The notes under the pieces: model-generated
Database searches by the model: none
What the model saw: only the letters and a program-made list of their open reading frames with translations
Told to the model about the DNA's origin: nothing
Position numbers and translations under genes: made by a program
Part shown: positions 1-5,075 of the stretch, piece after piece
Numbering within the stretch: position 1 is the stretch's first letter
How the letters are laid out: each line of letters opens with the position of its first letter
Source of the DNA: Hyphomicrobiales bacterium
GTDB lineage: Bacteria > Pseudomonadota > Alphaproteobacteria > Rhizobiales > Aestuariivirgaceae
DNA: 8,746 bases
Reading direction: 5' to 3'
NCBI GenBank assembly: GCA_014380505.1
Contig: JACMJT010000085.1
Location: 1 to 8,746 of the forward strand

Positions 1-194
1 CCGAAGCGGTCCGTCACCGCATCAAGGCAATGATCGAAGGCGAAGGGAGCGCCATCCTTTCGGATGACGCGATCGTCGAGCGTCTCAACGGGGACGGCAT
101 CGAGATTGCCCGGCGGACAGTTGCCAAATACCGGGAATCGCTCCGCATTCCCTCGTCGATCCAGCGCCGCCGTGAAAACCGGGCGGACCGTTGA
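1..194 (+). CDS. rpoN: RNA polymerase sigma-54 factor, C-terminal end (5' truncated by window)
   Basis: Only the last 63 codons are visible, read from position 3 to a TGA at 192-194. The stretch contains the RpoN box ARRTVAKYRE (108-137), the near-invariant DNA-recognition motif of sigma-54 that contacts the -24 promoter element. It is followed by a basic tail (LRIPSSIQRRREN) typical of alphaproteobacterial RpoN. Sigma-54 directs core RNA polymerase to -24/-12 promoters that need an enhancer-binding ATPase, classically for nitrogen and carbon metabolism. The downstream hpf and ptsN genes are its usual neighbours, which supports the call. Everything N-terminal, including the activator- and core-binding regions, lies outside the window and cannot be judged. 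Confidence 0.95.
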   Translation, partial: EAVRHRIKAMIEGEGSAILSDDAIVERLNGDGIEIARRTVAKYRESLRIPSSIQRRRENRADR

Positions 195-198
195 CTTA

Positions 199-221
199 GG
201 AACCCCCCGCGACTAGGTTCC
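199..221 (+). terminator. Weak inverted repeat just after rpoN
   Basis: GGAACC at 199-204 is complementary to GGTTCC at 216-221 across an 11-nt loop, five bases after the rpoN stop. There is no T tract, so it is not a standard intrinsic terminator. It may slow or stabilise the rpoN transcript, or be chance. The rest of the 143-nt gap to hpf holds one more small stem, CGGGA/TCCCG at 239-252. Confidence 0.2.
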
Positions 222-274
222 GCGCCTCTTCGCCAGAGCGGGAGGACTCCCGGCCATCCGAGGAACTTTGCAAG

Positions 275-303
275 TTGACGTTTGTCTGGAGAGCGCCCAT
301 TTC
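275..303 (+). promoter_or_regulatory. Possible promoter for hpf (poor -10)
   Basis: TTGACG at 275-280 is a good sigma-70-type -35 hexamer. The -10 at 17-bp spacing (CATTTC, 298-303) is poor. The location, about 35-60 bases before the hpf start, is right for a dedicated hpf-ptsN promoter. The match is weak and read-through from rpoN is equally possible. Confidence 0.25.
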
Positions 304-337
304 TAAGGCAGGGCGAAACAGGGATTTTGCCACCAAC

Positions 338-913
338 ATGCAGATCAAGATCACCGGAAAGAATCTCGATATCGGTGAGGCCTTGCGCGACCATGTCGGC
401 GAACGCCTCCTCCAGCTTCAGCAAAAATATTTCGAAGGCACGGTTCACGGCCACGTGACGATCGAAAAGCAGCGCACGGGCTTTCACACGGACTGTACGC
501 TGCATCTGGCCACGGGGCTTGTGCTCCAGGCCCACGGTGCGGCCAGCGAGGCCCACCCGAGTTTCGAGGCCGCCGCACAGCATCTTGAAAAGCAGTTGAA
601 ACGCTACAAGCAGCGCATCAAGGATCACCACAAGACGCGCCGCCAACCGGTGCGCCAGGTCGAAGCCGCGAGCTATGTGATCAGCGCCTCGGACGAGACG
701 GAACAGGAACCCGCCGATCTCAATCCGGTGGTGATCGCGGAAGCGGCCACCAATGTGCCGGAACTTACGGTGGGCGAGGCCGTCATGCAGCTCGATATTT
801 CAAGCGTGCCCTTCGTCATGTTCCGCAACAGTGGCCACGGCGCGCTCAACGTCGTCTACCGGCGCCATGACGGCAATATCGGCTGGGTTGATCCCCGGCC
901 GCCGGCATCGTGA
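338..913 (+). CDS. hpf: Long-form ribosome hibernation-promoting factor
   Basis: A 191-residue protein. The N-terminal S30AE/RaiA domain (about residues 1-105) starts MQIKITGKNLDIGEAL and ends in the basic helix EKQLKRYKQRIKDHH. After an acidic linker, a C-terminal dimerisation domain (about residues 133-188) carries FVMFRNSGHGALNVVYRR and DGNIGWVDP. Long HPF binds the decoding region of the 30S subunit and joins two 70S ribosomes into inactive 100S dimers in stationary phase or stress. I chose the ATG at 338 because the family begins exactly there. An in-frame TTG at 275 would add 21 residues with no family resemblance. There is no strong ribosome-binding site before 338. Lying between rpoN and ptsN, 34 bases before ptsN, is the usual proteobacterial arrangement. 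Confidence 0.95.
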   Translation: MQIKITGKNLDIGEALRDHVGERLLQLQQKYFEGTVHGHVTIEKQRTGFHTDCTLHLATGLVLQAHGAASEAHPSFEAAAQHLEKQLKRYKQRIKDHHKTRRQPVRQVEAASYVISASDETEQEPADLNPVVIAEAATNVPELTVGEAVMQLDISSVPFVMFRNSGHGALNVVYRRHDGNIGWVDPRPPAS

Positions 914-947
914 TATCAACCTGCAATCCCGCGCGAGGACGCTACCA

Positions 948-1415
948 ATGCATCTCGGTGACATCATCGACGCTCAATCGGTTCTGGCCCACATCAAGGC
1001 CCAGGGCAAGAAGCAGCTCCTTCAGGAACTGTCGCAAGGCTTGGCCAAACGCGTCGGCGTCGATCATCGCATCATTTTCGAGACATTGCTGACGCGCGAA
1101 AAGCTAGGCTCCACCGGCATAGGCCAGGGGATCGCCATTCCCCACGGCAAGCTCGCAGCACTCACCCGCGTCCACGGCCTGTTTGCCAGGCTAGCAGCAC
1201 CCATTGATTTCGAATCGGTCGACGGCCAGCCCGTCGATCTCGTCTTCGTGCTGCTCGCTCCCGATCATGCGGGCGCCGATCACCTGAAAGCGCTGGCCCG
1301 TATTTCGCGGATGCTGCGCGATAGTGGCGTGGTGGCCAAACTCCGCGGCACCGATACGGCGGAAGGCCTCTACGCCATTCTCACCGAGCCCCAGGCATCC
1401 TCCAACGCCGCCTGA
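948..1415 (+). CDS. ptsN: Nitrogen-PTS EIIA component (EIIA-Ntr)
   Basis: A 155-residue PTS EIIA type-2 (fructose/mannitol-like) domain spanning almost the whole protein. The phosphorylation motif GIGQGIAIPHGKL places the phospho-acceptor histidine at residue 66, and the family stretch LTREKLGSTG precedes it. EIIA-Ntr is the terminal phosphate acceptor of the PtsP-NPr-EIIA relay. It transports no sugar but regulates other systems (potassium homeostasis, sensor kinases, and in rhizobia ABC transport) according to its phosphorylation. The ATG at 948 has GAGG at 935-938 as ribosome-binding site and gives the standard length; an open frame extends upstream inside hpf but overlaps that gene. It is probably co-transcribed with hpf. 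All key residues are present. Confidence 0.96.
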   Translation: MHLGDIIDAQSVLAHIKAQGKKQLLQELSQGLAKRVGVDHRIIFETLLTREKLGSTGIGQGIAIPHGKLAALTRVHGLFARLAAPIDFESVDGQPVDLVFVLLAPDHAGADHLKALARISRMLRDSGVVAKLRGTDTAEGLYAILTEPQASSNAA

Positions 1416-1485
1416 GTATCACCACATCATCTCCCTGGGCTTGACCGACTGCTGGCGGCGCGCAATTGCGGCTGATTTATTTTTC

Positions 1486-1590
1486 CGTCATCCCGGCGAA
1501 AGCCGGGATCCACGGCTCCAACGGGATCAAAAATTCACAATTGTAGACCGCCGCGCGGAGAAATGGATCCCGGCTTTCGCCGGGATGACG
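1486..1590. repeat. REPIN/MITE-like element: two 27-bp perfect inverted copies of a GAAA-hairpin repeat
   Basis: The 27 bases at 1486-1512 are the exact reverse complement of 1564-1590, with 51 bases between. Each arm also folds on itself: 1490-1509 and 1567-1586 are 8-bp stems (ATCCCGGC/GCCGGGAT) closed by a four-base loop, GAAA in the left arm and TTTC in the right. Translated copies of such repeats give peptides like RHPGESRDP and WIPAFAGMT, which recur as nonsense proteins in many proteobacterial genomes, so I take this as a dispersed repeat. It sits between two convergent transcripts (ptsN and hsp20-DUF1150), and each transcript meets its own GAAA hairpin first. It may protect or end both mRNAs, although neither hairpin has a U tract. 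The remainder of 1416-1616 shows no gene. Confidence 0.85.
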
Positions 1591-1616
1591 AAATGGTGGA
1601 GAGTTTCTTCGTAAAG

Positions 1617-1880
1617 TTAGTGCACGCTCATTGGCAGGAGTTCGTGCTCGAAAGCGCTGCCAATCGCGGCTTCCCGCGTTCCCGAAATCGAGACCGGCAT
1701 GCCGTTGGCATGGTAGAGGCAGAACAGCTTGGAATTTGGCGCGAGGCTTGTTTCCTTGCCGAGAAGCCTCGACGCTTCCTCACCCTCGATTTCGCGGATA
1801 TAGGCAAGGGCGCCCCCGCCCAACTGGGCGAGATCGGTTTCGGAAACATTCAGCGTCTTTTTTACGTCTTGCGCGTTCAT
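1617..1880 (-). CDS. DUF1150 family small protein
   Basis: An 87-residue soluble protein with no signal peptide or membrane segment. It matches the pattern I know for alphaproteobacterial DUF1150 proteins: LAQLGGGALAYIREI near residues 18-32, then a beta-rich stretch with LFCLYHANGMPVSISGTREAA (53-73, one continuous block) and the terminal PMSVH. The function of this family is not known. It starts 4 bases after the hsp20 stop, and its ribosome-binding site AGGAGGA is formed by the last two hsp20 codons and the stop. The two genes are therefore almost certainly one transcript and probably translationally coupled. Sharing a heat-shock operon suggests a role in proteostasis or stress, but that is inference from position only. 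Confidence 0.85.
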   Translation of the reverse strand: MNAQDVKKTLNVSETDLAQLGGGALAYIREIEGEEASRLLGKETSLAPNSKLFCLYHANGMPVSISGTREAAIGSAFEHELLPMSVH

Positions 1881-1884
1881 TGTC

Positions 1885-2307
1885 CTATCCTCCTATCTCT
1901 ATACGGCGCACGAGGCGTTTCGGTTCCAGCCGTTCGAGGCCGATTTCCAGAATCCCATTGGAAAGTCTGGCGCCACGCACCTCCATGCCGTCAGCCAGCA
2001 CAAAAGCCCGGGAAAACTGCCGCGCGGCGATGCCCTGATGCAGGAAATCGCGGCCGTCGTCGTCCTTTTGGCGGCCCCGGATCACCAACTGGTTCTCTTC
2101 CACGGTAATGTCGATTTCATCGCGGTCGAAGCCAGCGACCGCAAGCGTGATGCGCAGGCGCTCCGCCTCGCCGTCTGCCCGTGGCAGGCGTTCGATATTA
2201 TAGGGAGGATAGCCGTCGCCCGATGCCTTGCTGGCCCGGTCGAGTATGCGCTCAAGGTCATCAAAGCCCAGAAGCAACGGAGACGAAAACAGAGATACAC
2301 GTGTCAT
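1885..2307 (-). CDS. hsp20: Small heat-shock protein, Hsp20/IbpA type
   Basis: A 140-residue alpha-crystallin-type chaperone that holds unfolding proteins in a refoldable state without ATP. A short N-terminal arm (1-32, with GFDDLERIL) precedes the alpha-crystallin domain (about 33-128). That domain opens with YPPYNIER, a hallmark of the IbpA and rhizobial class A proteins, continues with LAVAGFDRDEIDITVE, and ends with the conserved LSNGILEIGLER. The C-terminal tail carries the I-X-I oligomerisation motif (IEI, 136-138). The ATG at 2307 is favoured by AAGGG seven to eight bases upstream and by the family N-terminus. It heads an operon with the DUF1150 gene. A candidate RpoH promoter and ROSE-like leader lie upstream, which fits heat-induced expression. 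Confidence 0.95.
   Translation of the reverse strand: MTRVSLFSSPLLLGFDDLERILDRASKASGDGYPPYNIERLPRADGEAERLRITLAVAGFDRDEIDITVEENQLVIRGRQKDDDGRDFLHQGIAARQFSRAFVLADGMEVRGARLSNGILEIGLERLEPKRLVRRIEIGG
1888..1894 (-). promoter_or_regulatory. Ribosome-binding site of the DUF1150 gene inside hsp20
   Basis: Reading the minus strand, AGGAGGA lies 7 bases before the DUF1150 ATG. It is formed by the last codons of hsp20 (Gly-Gly, GGA GGA) immediately before its TAG. Ribosomes finishing hsp20 would cover or open this site, so coupled translation is expected. Confidence 0.8.
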
Positions 2308-2314
2308 ACATTTT

Positions 2315-2332
2315 GCCCTTCAAATAAGCGGC
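2315..2332 (-). promoter_or_regulatory. ROSE-like RNA-thermometer hairpin over the hsp20 ribosome-binding site
   Basis: On the minus strand the RNA reads GCCGCUU, AUUUG, AAGGGC. The first and last parts pair as G-C, C-G, C-G, a bulged G, then C-G, U-A, U-A, around a 5-base loop. The 3' arm is the AAGGG ribosome-binding site, 7 bases from the ATG. In known ROSE elements a U(U/C)GCU sequence pairs with the AGGA of the ribosome-binding site with one G bulged out, and the stem melts on heating. The bulged-G geometry here is the same, though the exact UYGCU string is absent. ROSE elements are typical of alphaproteobacterial small heat-shock genes. I consider it likely but unproven. Confidence 0.55.
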
Positions 2333-2339
2333 ATCTGAC

Positions 2340-2364
2340 ACCACGGCCCAACTGGCACCGGGGT
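2340..2364 (-). promoter_or_regulatory. Second (upstream) hairpin of the hsp20 leader
   Basis: On the minus strand, ACCCCGGU can pair with GCCGUGGU around an internal loop or mismatch (ACC/GGU outside, CGGU with GCCG inside, one U-G wobble). It lies directly 5' of the ROSE-like hairpin and 3' of the predicted transcription start. ROSE leaders normally contain one or more stable upstream hairpins that help the thermometer hairpin to fold. The pairing was done by eye and is less perfect than the downstream one. Confidence 0.35.
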
Positions 2365-2375
2365 ATCGAATAGGA

Positions 2376-2407
2376 CTTATATGAAAATTGCCCGCTCAAG
2401 TTTCAAG
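2376..2407 (-). promoter_or_regulatory. Candidate RpoH (sigma-32) promoter of hsp20-DUF1150
   Basis: On the minus strand, CTTGAAA (-35, CTTG at 2407-2404) is followed 18 bases later by TTCATATAAG (2385-2376). This agrees with the alphaproteobacterial heat-shock pattern CTTG-N17/18-CYTATNTNNG at most fixed positions, with two mismatches in the -10. It predicts transcription starting near 2368 and a leader of about 60 bases, enough to hold the two hairpins described. A second CTTG at 2400-2397 could act as an alternative -35. Confidence 0.5.
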
Positions 2408-2423
2408 GGCGCCACGCATGGGC

Positions 2424-2452
2424 TTGACGTACCGCCAACCATTTGATGAAGT
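2424..2452 (+). promoter_or_regulatory. Possible promoter of the BMP transporter operon
   Basis: TTGACG at 2424-2429 is a good -35 hexamer in the divergent region between hsp20 and the binding-protein gene. The matching -10 at 17-bp spacing (TGAAGT) is poor; GATGAA at 15 bp is a slightly better but short-spaced alternative. The operon needs a promoter here because hsp20 points away. I see no clear operator. Confidence 0.22.
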
Positions 2453-2498
2453 GGTTAAAAATGCAAGCCGGATGGAACTATTAACCAGGGAGGATACC

Positions 2499-3500
2499 AT
2501 GATCAGGCGTACACTTCTGGCCGCCGCCGCAAGCGTGGCGTTAACGGCGGTTTCGGCCCTTGCGGCCGATGACAAGCCGGCCGTGCTCTTCGACATCGGC
2601 GGCAAGTTCGACAAATCCTTCAACGAAGGCATTCATAACGGCGCTCAGAAGTTCAAGACAGAATCGGGCATAGCCTACGGCGAATTCGAAATTTCCAACG
2701 AGGCCCAGCGCGAACAGGCGCTGCGCAACTTCGCCGAACAGGGCTACAGTCCGATCATCGCGGCGGGCTTTGCCCAGGCGGCGGCGGTTGAGAAAGTCGC
2801 CAAGGAATATCCCGACCTGAAGTTCGCCATCATCGACATGGTGGTTGAACTGCCGAATGTTCAGTCGATCGTGTTCAAGGAGGATGAAGGGTCCTATCTC
2901 GTCGGCATGGCCGCCGCCATGGCGTCCAAATCCGGCAAGGTGGGTTTCATCGGCGGCATGGATATTCCGCTGATCCGCAAATTCGCCTGCGGCTATGTGC
3001 AAGGCGTCAAGGCGGCGAATGCCGATGCCACCGTGATCCAGAACATGACGGGCGACACGGGTGCCGCCTGGAACGATCCGGTGAAGGGGGGCGAACTTGC
3101 CAAGGCCCAGATCGCCCAAGGCGCCGATGTCGTCTATCACGCGGCGGGCAACACGGGTGTCGGTGTTCTCCAAGCCGCCGCCGATGGCGGAGCGCTTGGC
3201 ATCGGTGTTGATTCCAACCAGAACTACCTCCATCCCGGCAAGGTGCTGACATCGATGCTGAAGCGCGTCGACCTCGCCACCTACGATGTGATGAAGACGG
3301 CGAAGGACGGCACCTTCCAGGCCGGCGTCAAGTCGTTGGGCCTCGCCGAGGATCGCGTAGGTTACGCCATGGACGACAATAACAAGGATCTCCTCACCGC
3401 CGACATGCAGGCCAAGATCGAAGAGGCCAAGGCCGGCATCATCTCAGGCACGCTCACCGTCCACAATTATATGTCCGACGAGAAGTGCCCGGTGCAGTAA
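2499..3500 (+). CDS. BMP-family (PnrA/NupN-like) ABC transporter substrate-binding protein
   Basis: A 333-residue periplasmic binding protein. A Sec signal peptide (MIRRTLLAAAASVALTAVSALA, residues 1-22, written here as one hydrophobic run after the Arg pair) would be cleaved before ADDK, and there is no lipobox. The mature protein begins with the BMP motif FDIGGKFDKSFNEG (31-44). It also has GSYLVGMAAA and the late GVDSNQ with Asp238, comparable to the ribose-contacting region of nucleoside-binding PnrA. Cys164 and Cys330 might form a disulfide. The ATG at 2499 has an excellent AGGGAGGA site and gives a clean signal peptide; an ATG at 2472 has neither. It delivers ligand to the importer encoded just downstream. 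Nucleosides are the most likely ligand, but this family also includes riboflavin binders. Confidence 0.92.
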   Translation: MIRRTLLAAAASVALTAVSALAADDKPAVLFDIGGKFDKSFNEGIHNGAQKFKTESGIAYGEFEISNEAQREQALRNFAEQGYSPIIAAGFAQAAAVEKVAKEYPDLKFAIIDMVVELPNVQSIVFKEDEGSYLVGMAAAMASKSGKVGFIGGMDIPLIRKFACGYVQGVKAANADATVIQNMTGDTGAAWNDPVKGGELAKAQIAQGADVVYHAAGNTGVGVLQAAADGGALGIGVDSNQNYLHPGKVLTSMLKRVDLATYDVMKTAKDGTFQAGVKSLGLAEDRVGYAMDDNNKDLLTADMQAKIEEAKAGIISGTLTVHNYMSDEKCPVQ

Positions 3501-3512
3501 GAACCTAAGTAA

Positions 3513-3541
3513 TTCTCCTTCCCCTCGCCGGGGAAGGAGAA
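3513..3541 (+). repeat. 12-bp perfect hairpin between binding-protein and ATPase genes
   Basis: TTCTCCTTCCCC (3513-3524) pairs completely with GGGGAAGGAGAA (3530-3541) around TCGCC. No U tract follows, so it is more likely an mRNA-stabilising or partial-termination structure than a full terminator. In ABC operons such hairpins commonly keep the binding-protein mRNA more abundant than the rest. Similar pyrimidine/purine palindromes are dispersed repeats in many alphaproteobacteria. The 3' arm contains AAGGAG, the nearest good ribosome-binding sequence before the next gene but 18 bases away and buried in the stem. Confidence 0.8.
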
Positions 3542-3557
3542 AATAATCTGGGCCAAC

Positions 3558-5075
3558 ATGACTCCCGCCATCGAGCTCATCGGCATCGACAAGCGCTTCG
3601 GGCCGGTCCACGCCAACAAGGACGTAACGCTCGCCATCGGCAGGGGATCGATCCACGGCATTGTCGGTGAAAACGGCGCGGGGAAATCGACCCTCATGTC
3701 GATCCTCTTTGGCTTCTACGCCGCCGACGAGGGTGACATCCTCGTCGATGGCAGGCCCGTGAAGATAAAATCCTCCGCCGATGCGATCACCATCGGCATC
3801 GGCATGGTGCATCAGCACTTCATGCTGGTTGATCCCTTCACCGTCCTCGAAAACGTCGTGCTCGGCGCGGAGGGCGGCGTGCTGATCGGCCCAGCGCTTG
3901 CGAGAGCCCGCGCCGAACTCGAGCGCCTCGCCAGCGGTTATGAACTCAATGTCGATCCCGATGCGGTGGTGGGCTCGCTGCCCGTCGGGCTGCAGCAGCG
4001 CGTGGAGATTTTGAAAGCCCTGTTCAGCGGCGCGCAGGTGCTCATCCTCGATGAGCCCACGGGGGTGCTGACCCCGGGCGAGGCCGACCATCTGTTCCGC
4101 ATCCTTGGGCAGTTGAAGGAGCAGGGCAAGACGGTCATCCTCATCACCCACAAGCTGCGCGAGATTATGGCTGTGACCGACCGCGTGTCGGTGATGCGCC
4201 GGGGCGAGCTTGTCGCCACGAGGGAAACGAAGAACACCACCGTCGAAGAACTGGCCGAGCTGATGGTGGGACGCCGTGTATTGCTGCGCGTCAAGAAGGG
4301 ACGGGCAAAACCCGGCAAGACCATTCTCAGCGTCGCGAACCTGACGGTGAAGGACCAGCACGGCGTGGCCCGCGTCAACGACGTCTCGTTCAGCGTGCGC
4401 GAAGGCGAGATCGTCGGCATCGCCGGTGTGTCCGGCAACGGCCAGTCGGAACTGCTCGAGGCGATTGCGGGCATACAAAAGCCGGCCTCGGGCCGCATAC
4501 TGCTCAAGGGCTATGACCTTAGTGCCGCCAGCGATCCGGCTGAAGCGCGAAGGCGCGGTGTCGCGCATGTGCCCGAGGATCGCCAGCATCGCGGCCTCGT
4601 CACGTCGTTCGATGCATCCGAGTCCGCCATCCTCGGCTGGCACCACGATCCTGCACTTGGACAAGGCTACCGTCTCGATCGGGGCGCCGTCATTGCCCGT
4701 TGCAAGGCCGGGATGGAGGAGTTCGACGTGCGCCCCGCCGATCCACTCCTCGTCTCGGCGAAATTCTCCGGCGGCAATCAGCAGAAAATCATCCTGGCGC
4801 GCGAGATCGGACGCGATCCCAAGCTCCTGATCGTCGGCCAGCCGACGCGTGGCGTTGATATCGGCGCCGTCGAGTTCATTCACCGGCGCCTCATCGAGTT
4901 GCGCGACCAGGGCAAGGCCATCATTCTCGTCTCCGTAGAACTCGATGAAATCCGCTCGCTCTCCGACCGCATTCTCGTGATGTTTGATGGCCGCATCGTG
5001 GGCGAGCGCGATGTCTCTACCGGTGAACGCGAGCTGGGCTGCCTGATGGCTGGCGTAATCCAAGAGGCAGCGTAG
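3558..5075 (+). CDS. BMP-type nucleoside ABC transporter, two-domain ATP-binding protein
   Basis: A 505-residue fusion of two nucleotide-binding domains, the usual form and length for YufO/NupO and sugar importers such as RbsA. Domain 1 has a full Walker A (GENGAGKST, 37-45), Walker B LILDEPT (162-168) and a switch His in LITHK. Its signature is LPVGLQQR (141-148) rather than LSGGQ, a normal variant in this subfamily. Domain 2 has SGGNQQK (404-410), a Walker A lacking the lysine (GVSGNGQS, 290-297) and a Walker B without Asp/Glu (LLIVGQPTRGVD, 423-434). Only one composite ATP site is therefore likely to hydrolyse. The gene follows the intercistronic hairpin with a weak ribosome-binding site, and its TAG shares a base with the GTG of the next gene. 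Confidence 0.94.
   Translation: MTPAIELIGIDKRFGPVHANKDVTLAIGRGSIHGIVGENGAGKSTLMSILFGFYAADEGDILVDGRPVKIKSSADAITIGIGMVHQHFMLVDPFTVLENVVLGAEGGVLIGPALARARAELERLASGYELNVDPDAVVGSLPVGLQQRVEILKALFSGAQVLILDEPTGVLTPGEADHLFRILGQLKEQGKTVILITHKLREIMAVTDRVSVMRRGELVATRETKNTTVEELAELMVGRRVLLRVKKGRAKPGKTILSVANLTVKDQHGVARVNDVSFSVREGEIVGIAGVSGNGQSELLEAIAGIQKPASGRILLKGYDLSAASDPAEARRRGVAHVPEDRQHRGLVTSFDASESAILGWHHDPALGQGYRLDRGAVIARCKAGMEEFDVRPADPLLVSAKFSGGNQQKIILAREIGRDPKLLIVGQPTRGVDIGAVEFIHRRLIELRDQGKAIILVSVELDEIRSLSDRILVMFDGRIVGERDVSTGERELGCLMAGVIQEAA

Noticed and set aside
275..337. An N-terminal extension of HPF from a TTG at 275.
   Set aside because: The 21 extra residues do not resemble the family, and the TTG coincides with a good -35 hexamer.
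14..646. A 210-codon minus-strand frame across rpoN end, the gap and hpf.
   Set aside because: It covers two well-identified genes on the other strand and shows no family motif.
1461..1485. CGC-AATT-GCG followed by a T-rich stretch after ptsN, as an intrinsic terminator.
   Set aside because: The stem is only 3 bp with an AATT loop and the T run is interrupted; it is too weak to call.
1324..1614. A 96-codon plus-strand frame with RHPGESRDP and WIPAFAGMT peptides.
   Set aside because: These peptides are translation of the inverted-repeat element, a well-known source of false proteins; the rest overlaps ptsN.
1563..2108. A 181-codon plus-strand frame across DUF1150 and hsp20.
   Set aside because: Antisense to two real genes and begins inside the repeat element.
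2541..3233. A 230-codon minus-strand frame opposite the binding-protein gene.
   Set aside because: Shadow of the BMP gene, His/Arg/Gly-rich and without any recognisable domain.
3444..5063. A 539-codon open frame on the minus strand opposite the importer ATPase gene.
   Set aside because: It lies entirely over a gene with clear ABC motifs. Long antisense frames are common in GC-rich DNA and the product resembles no family I know.
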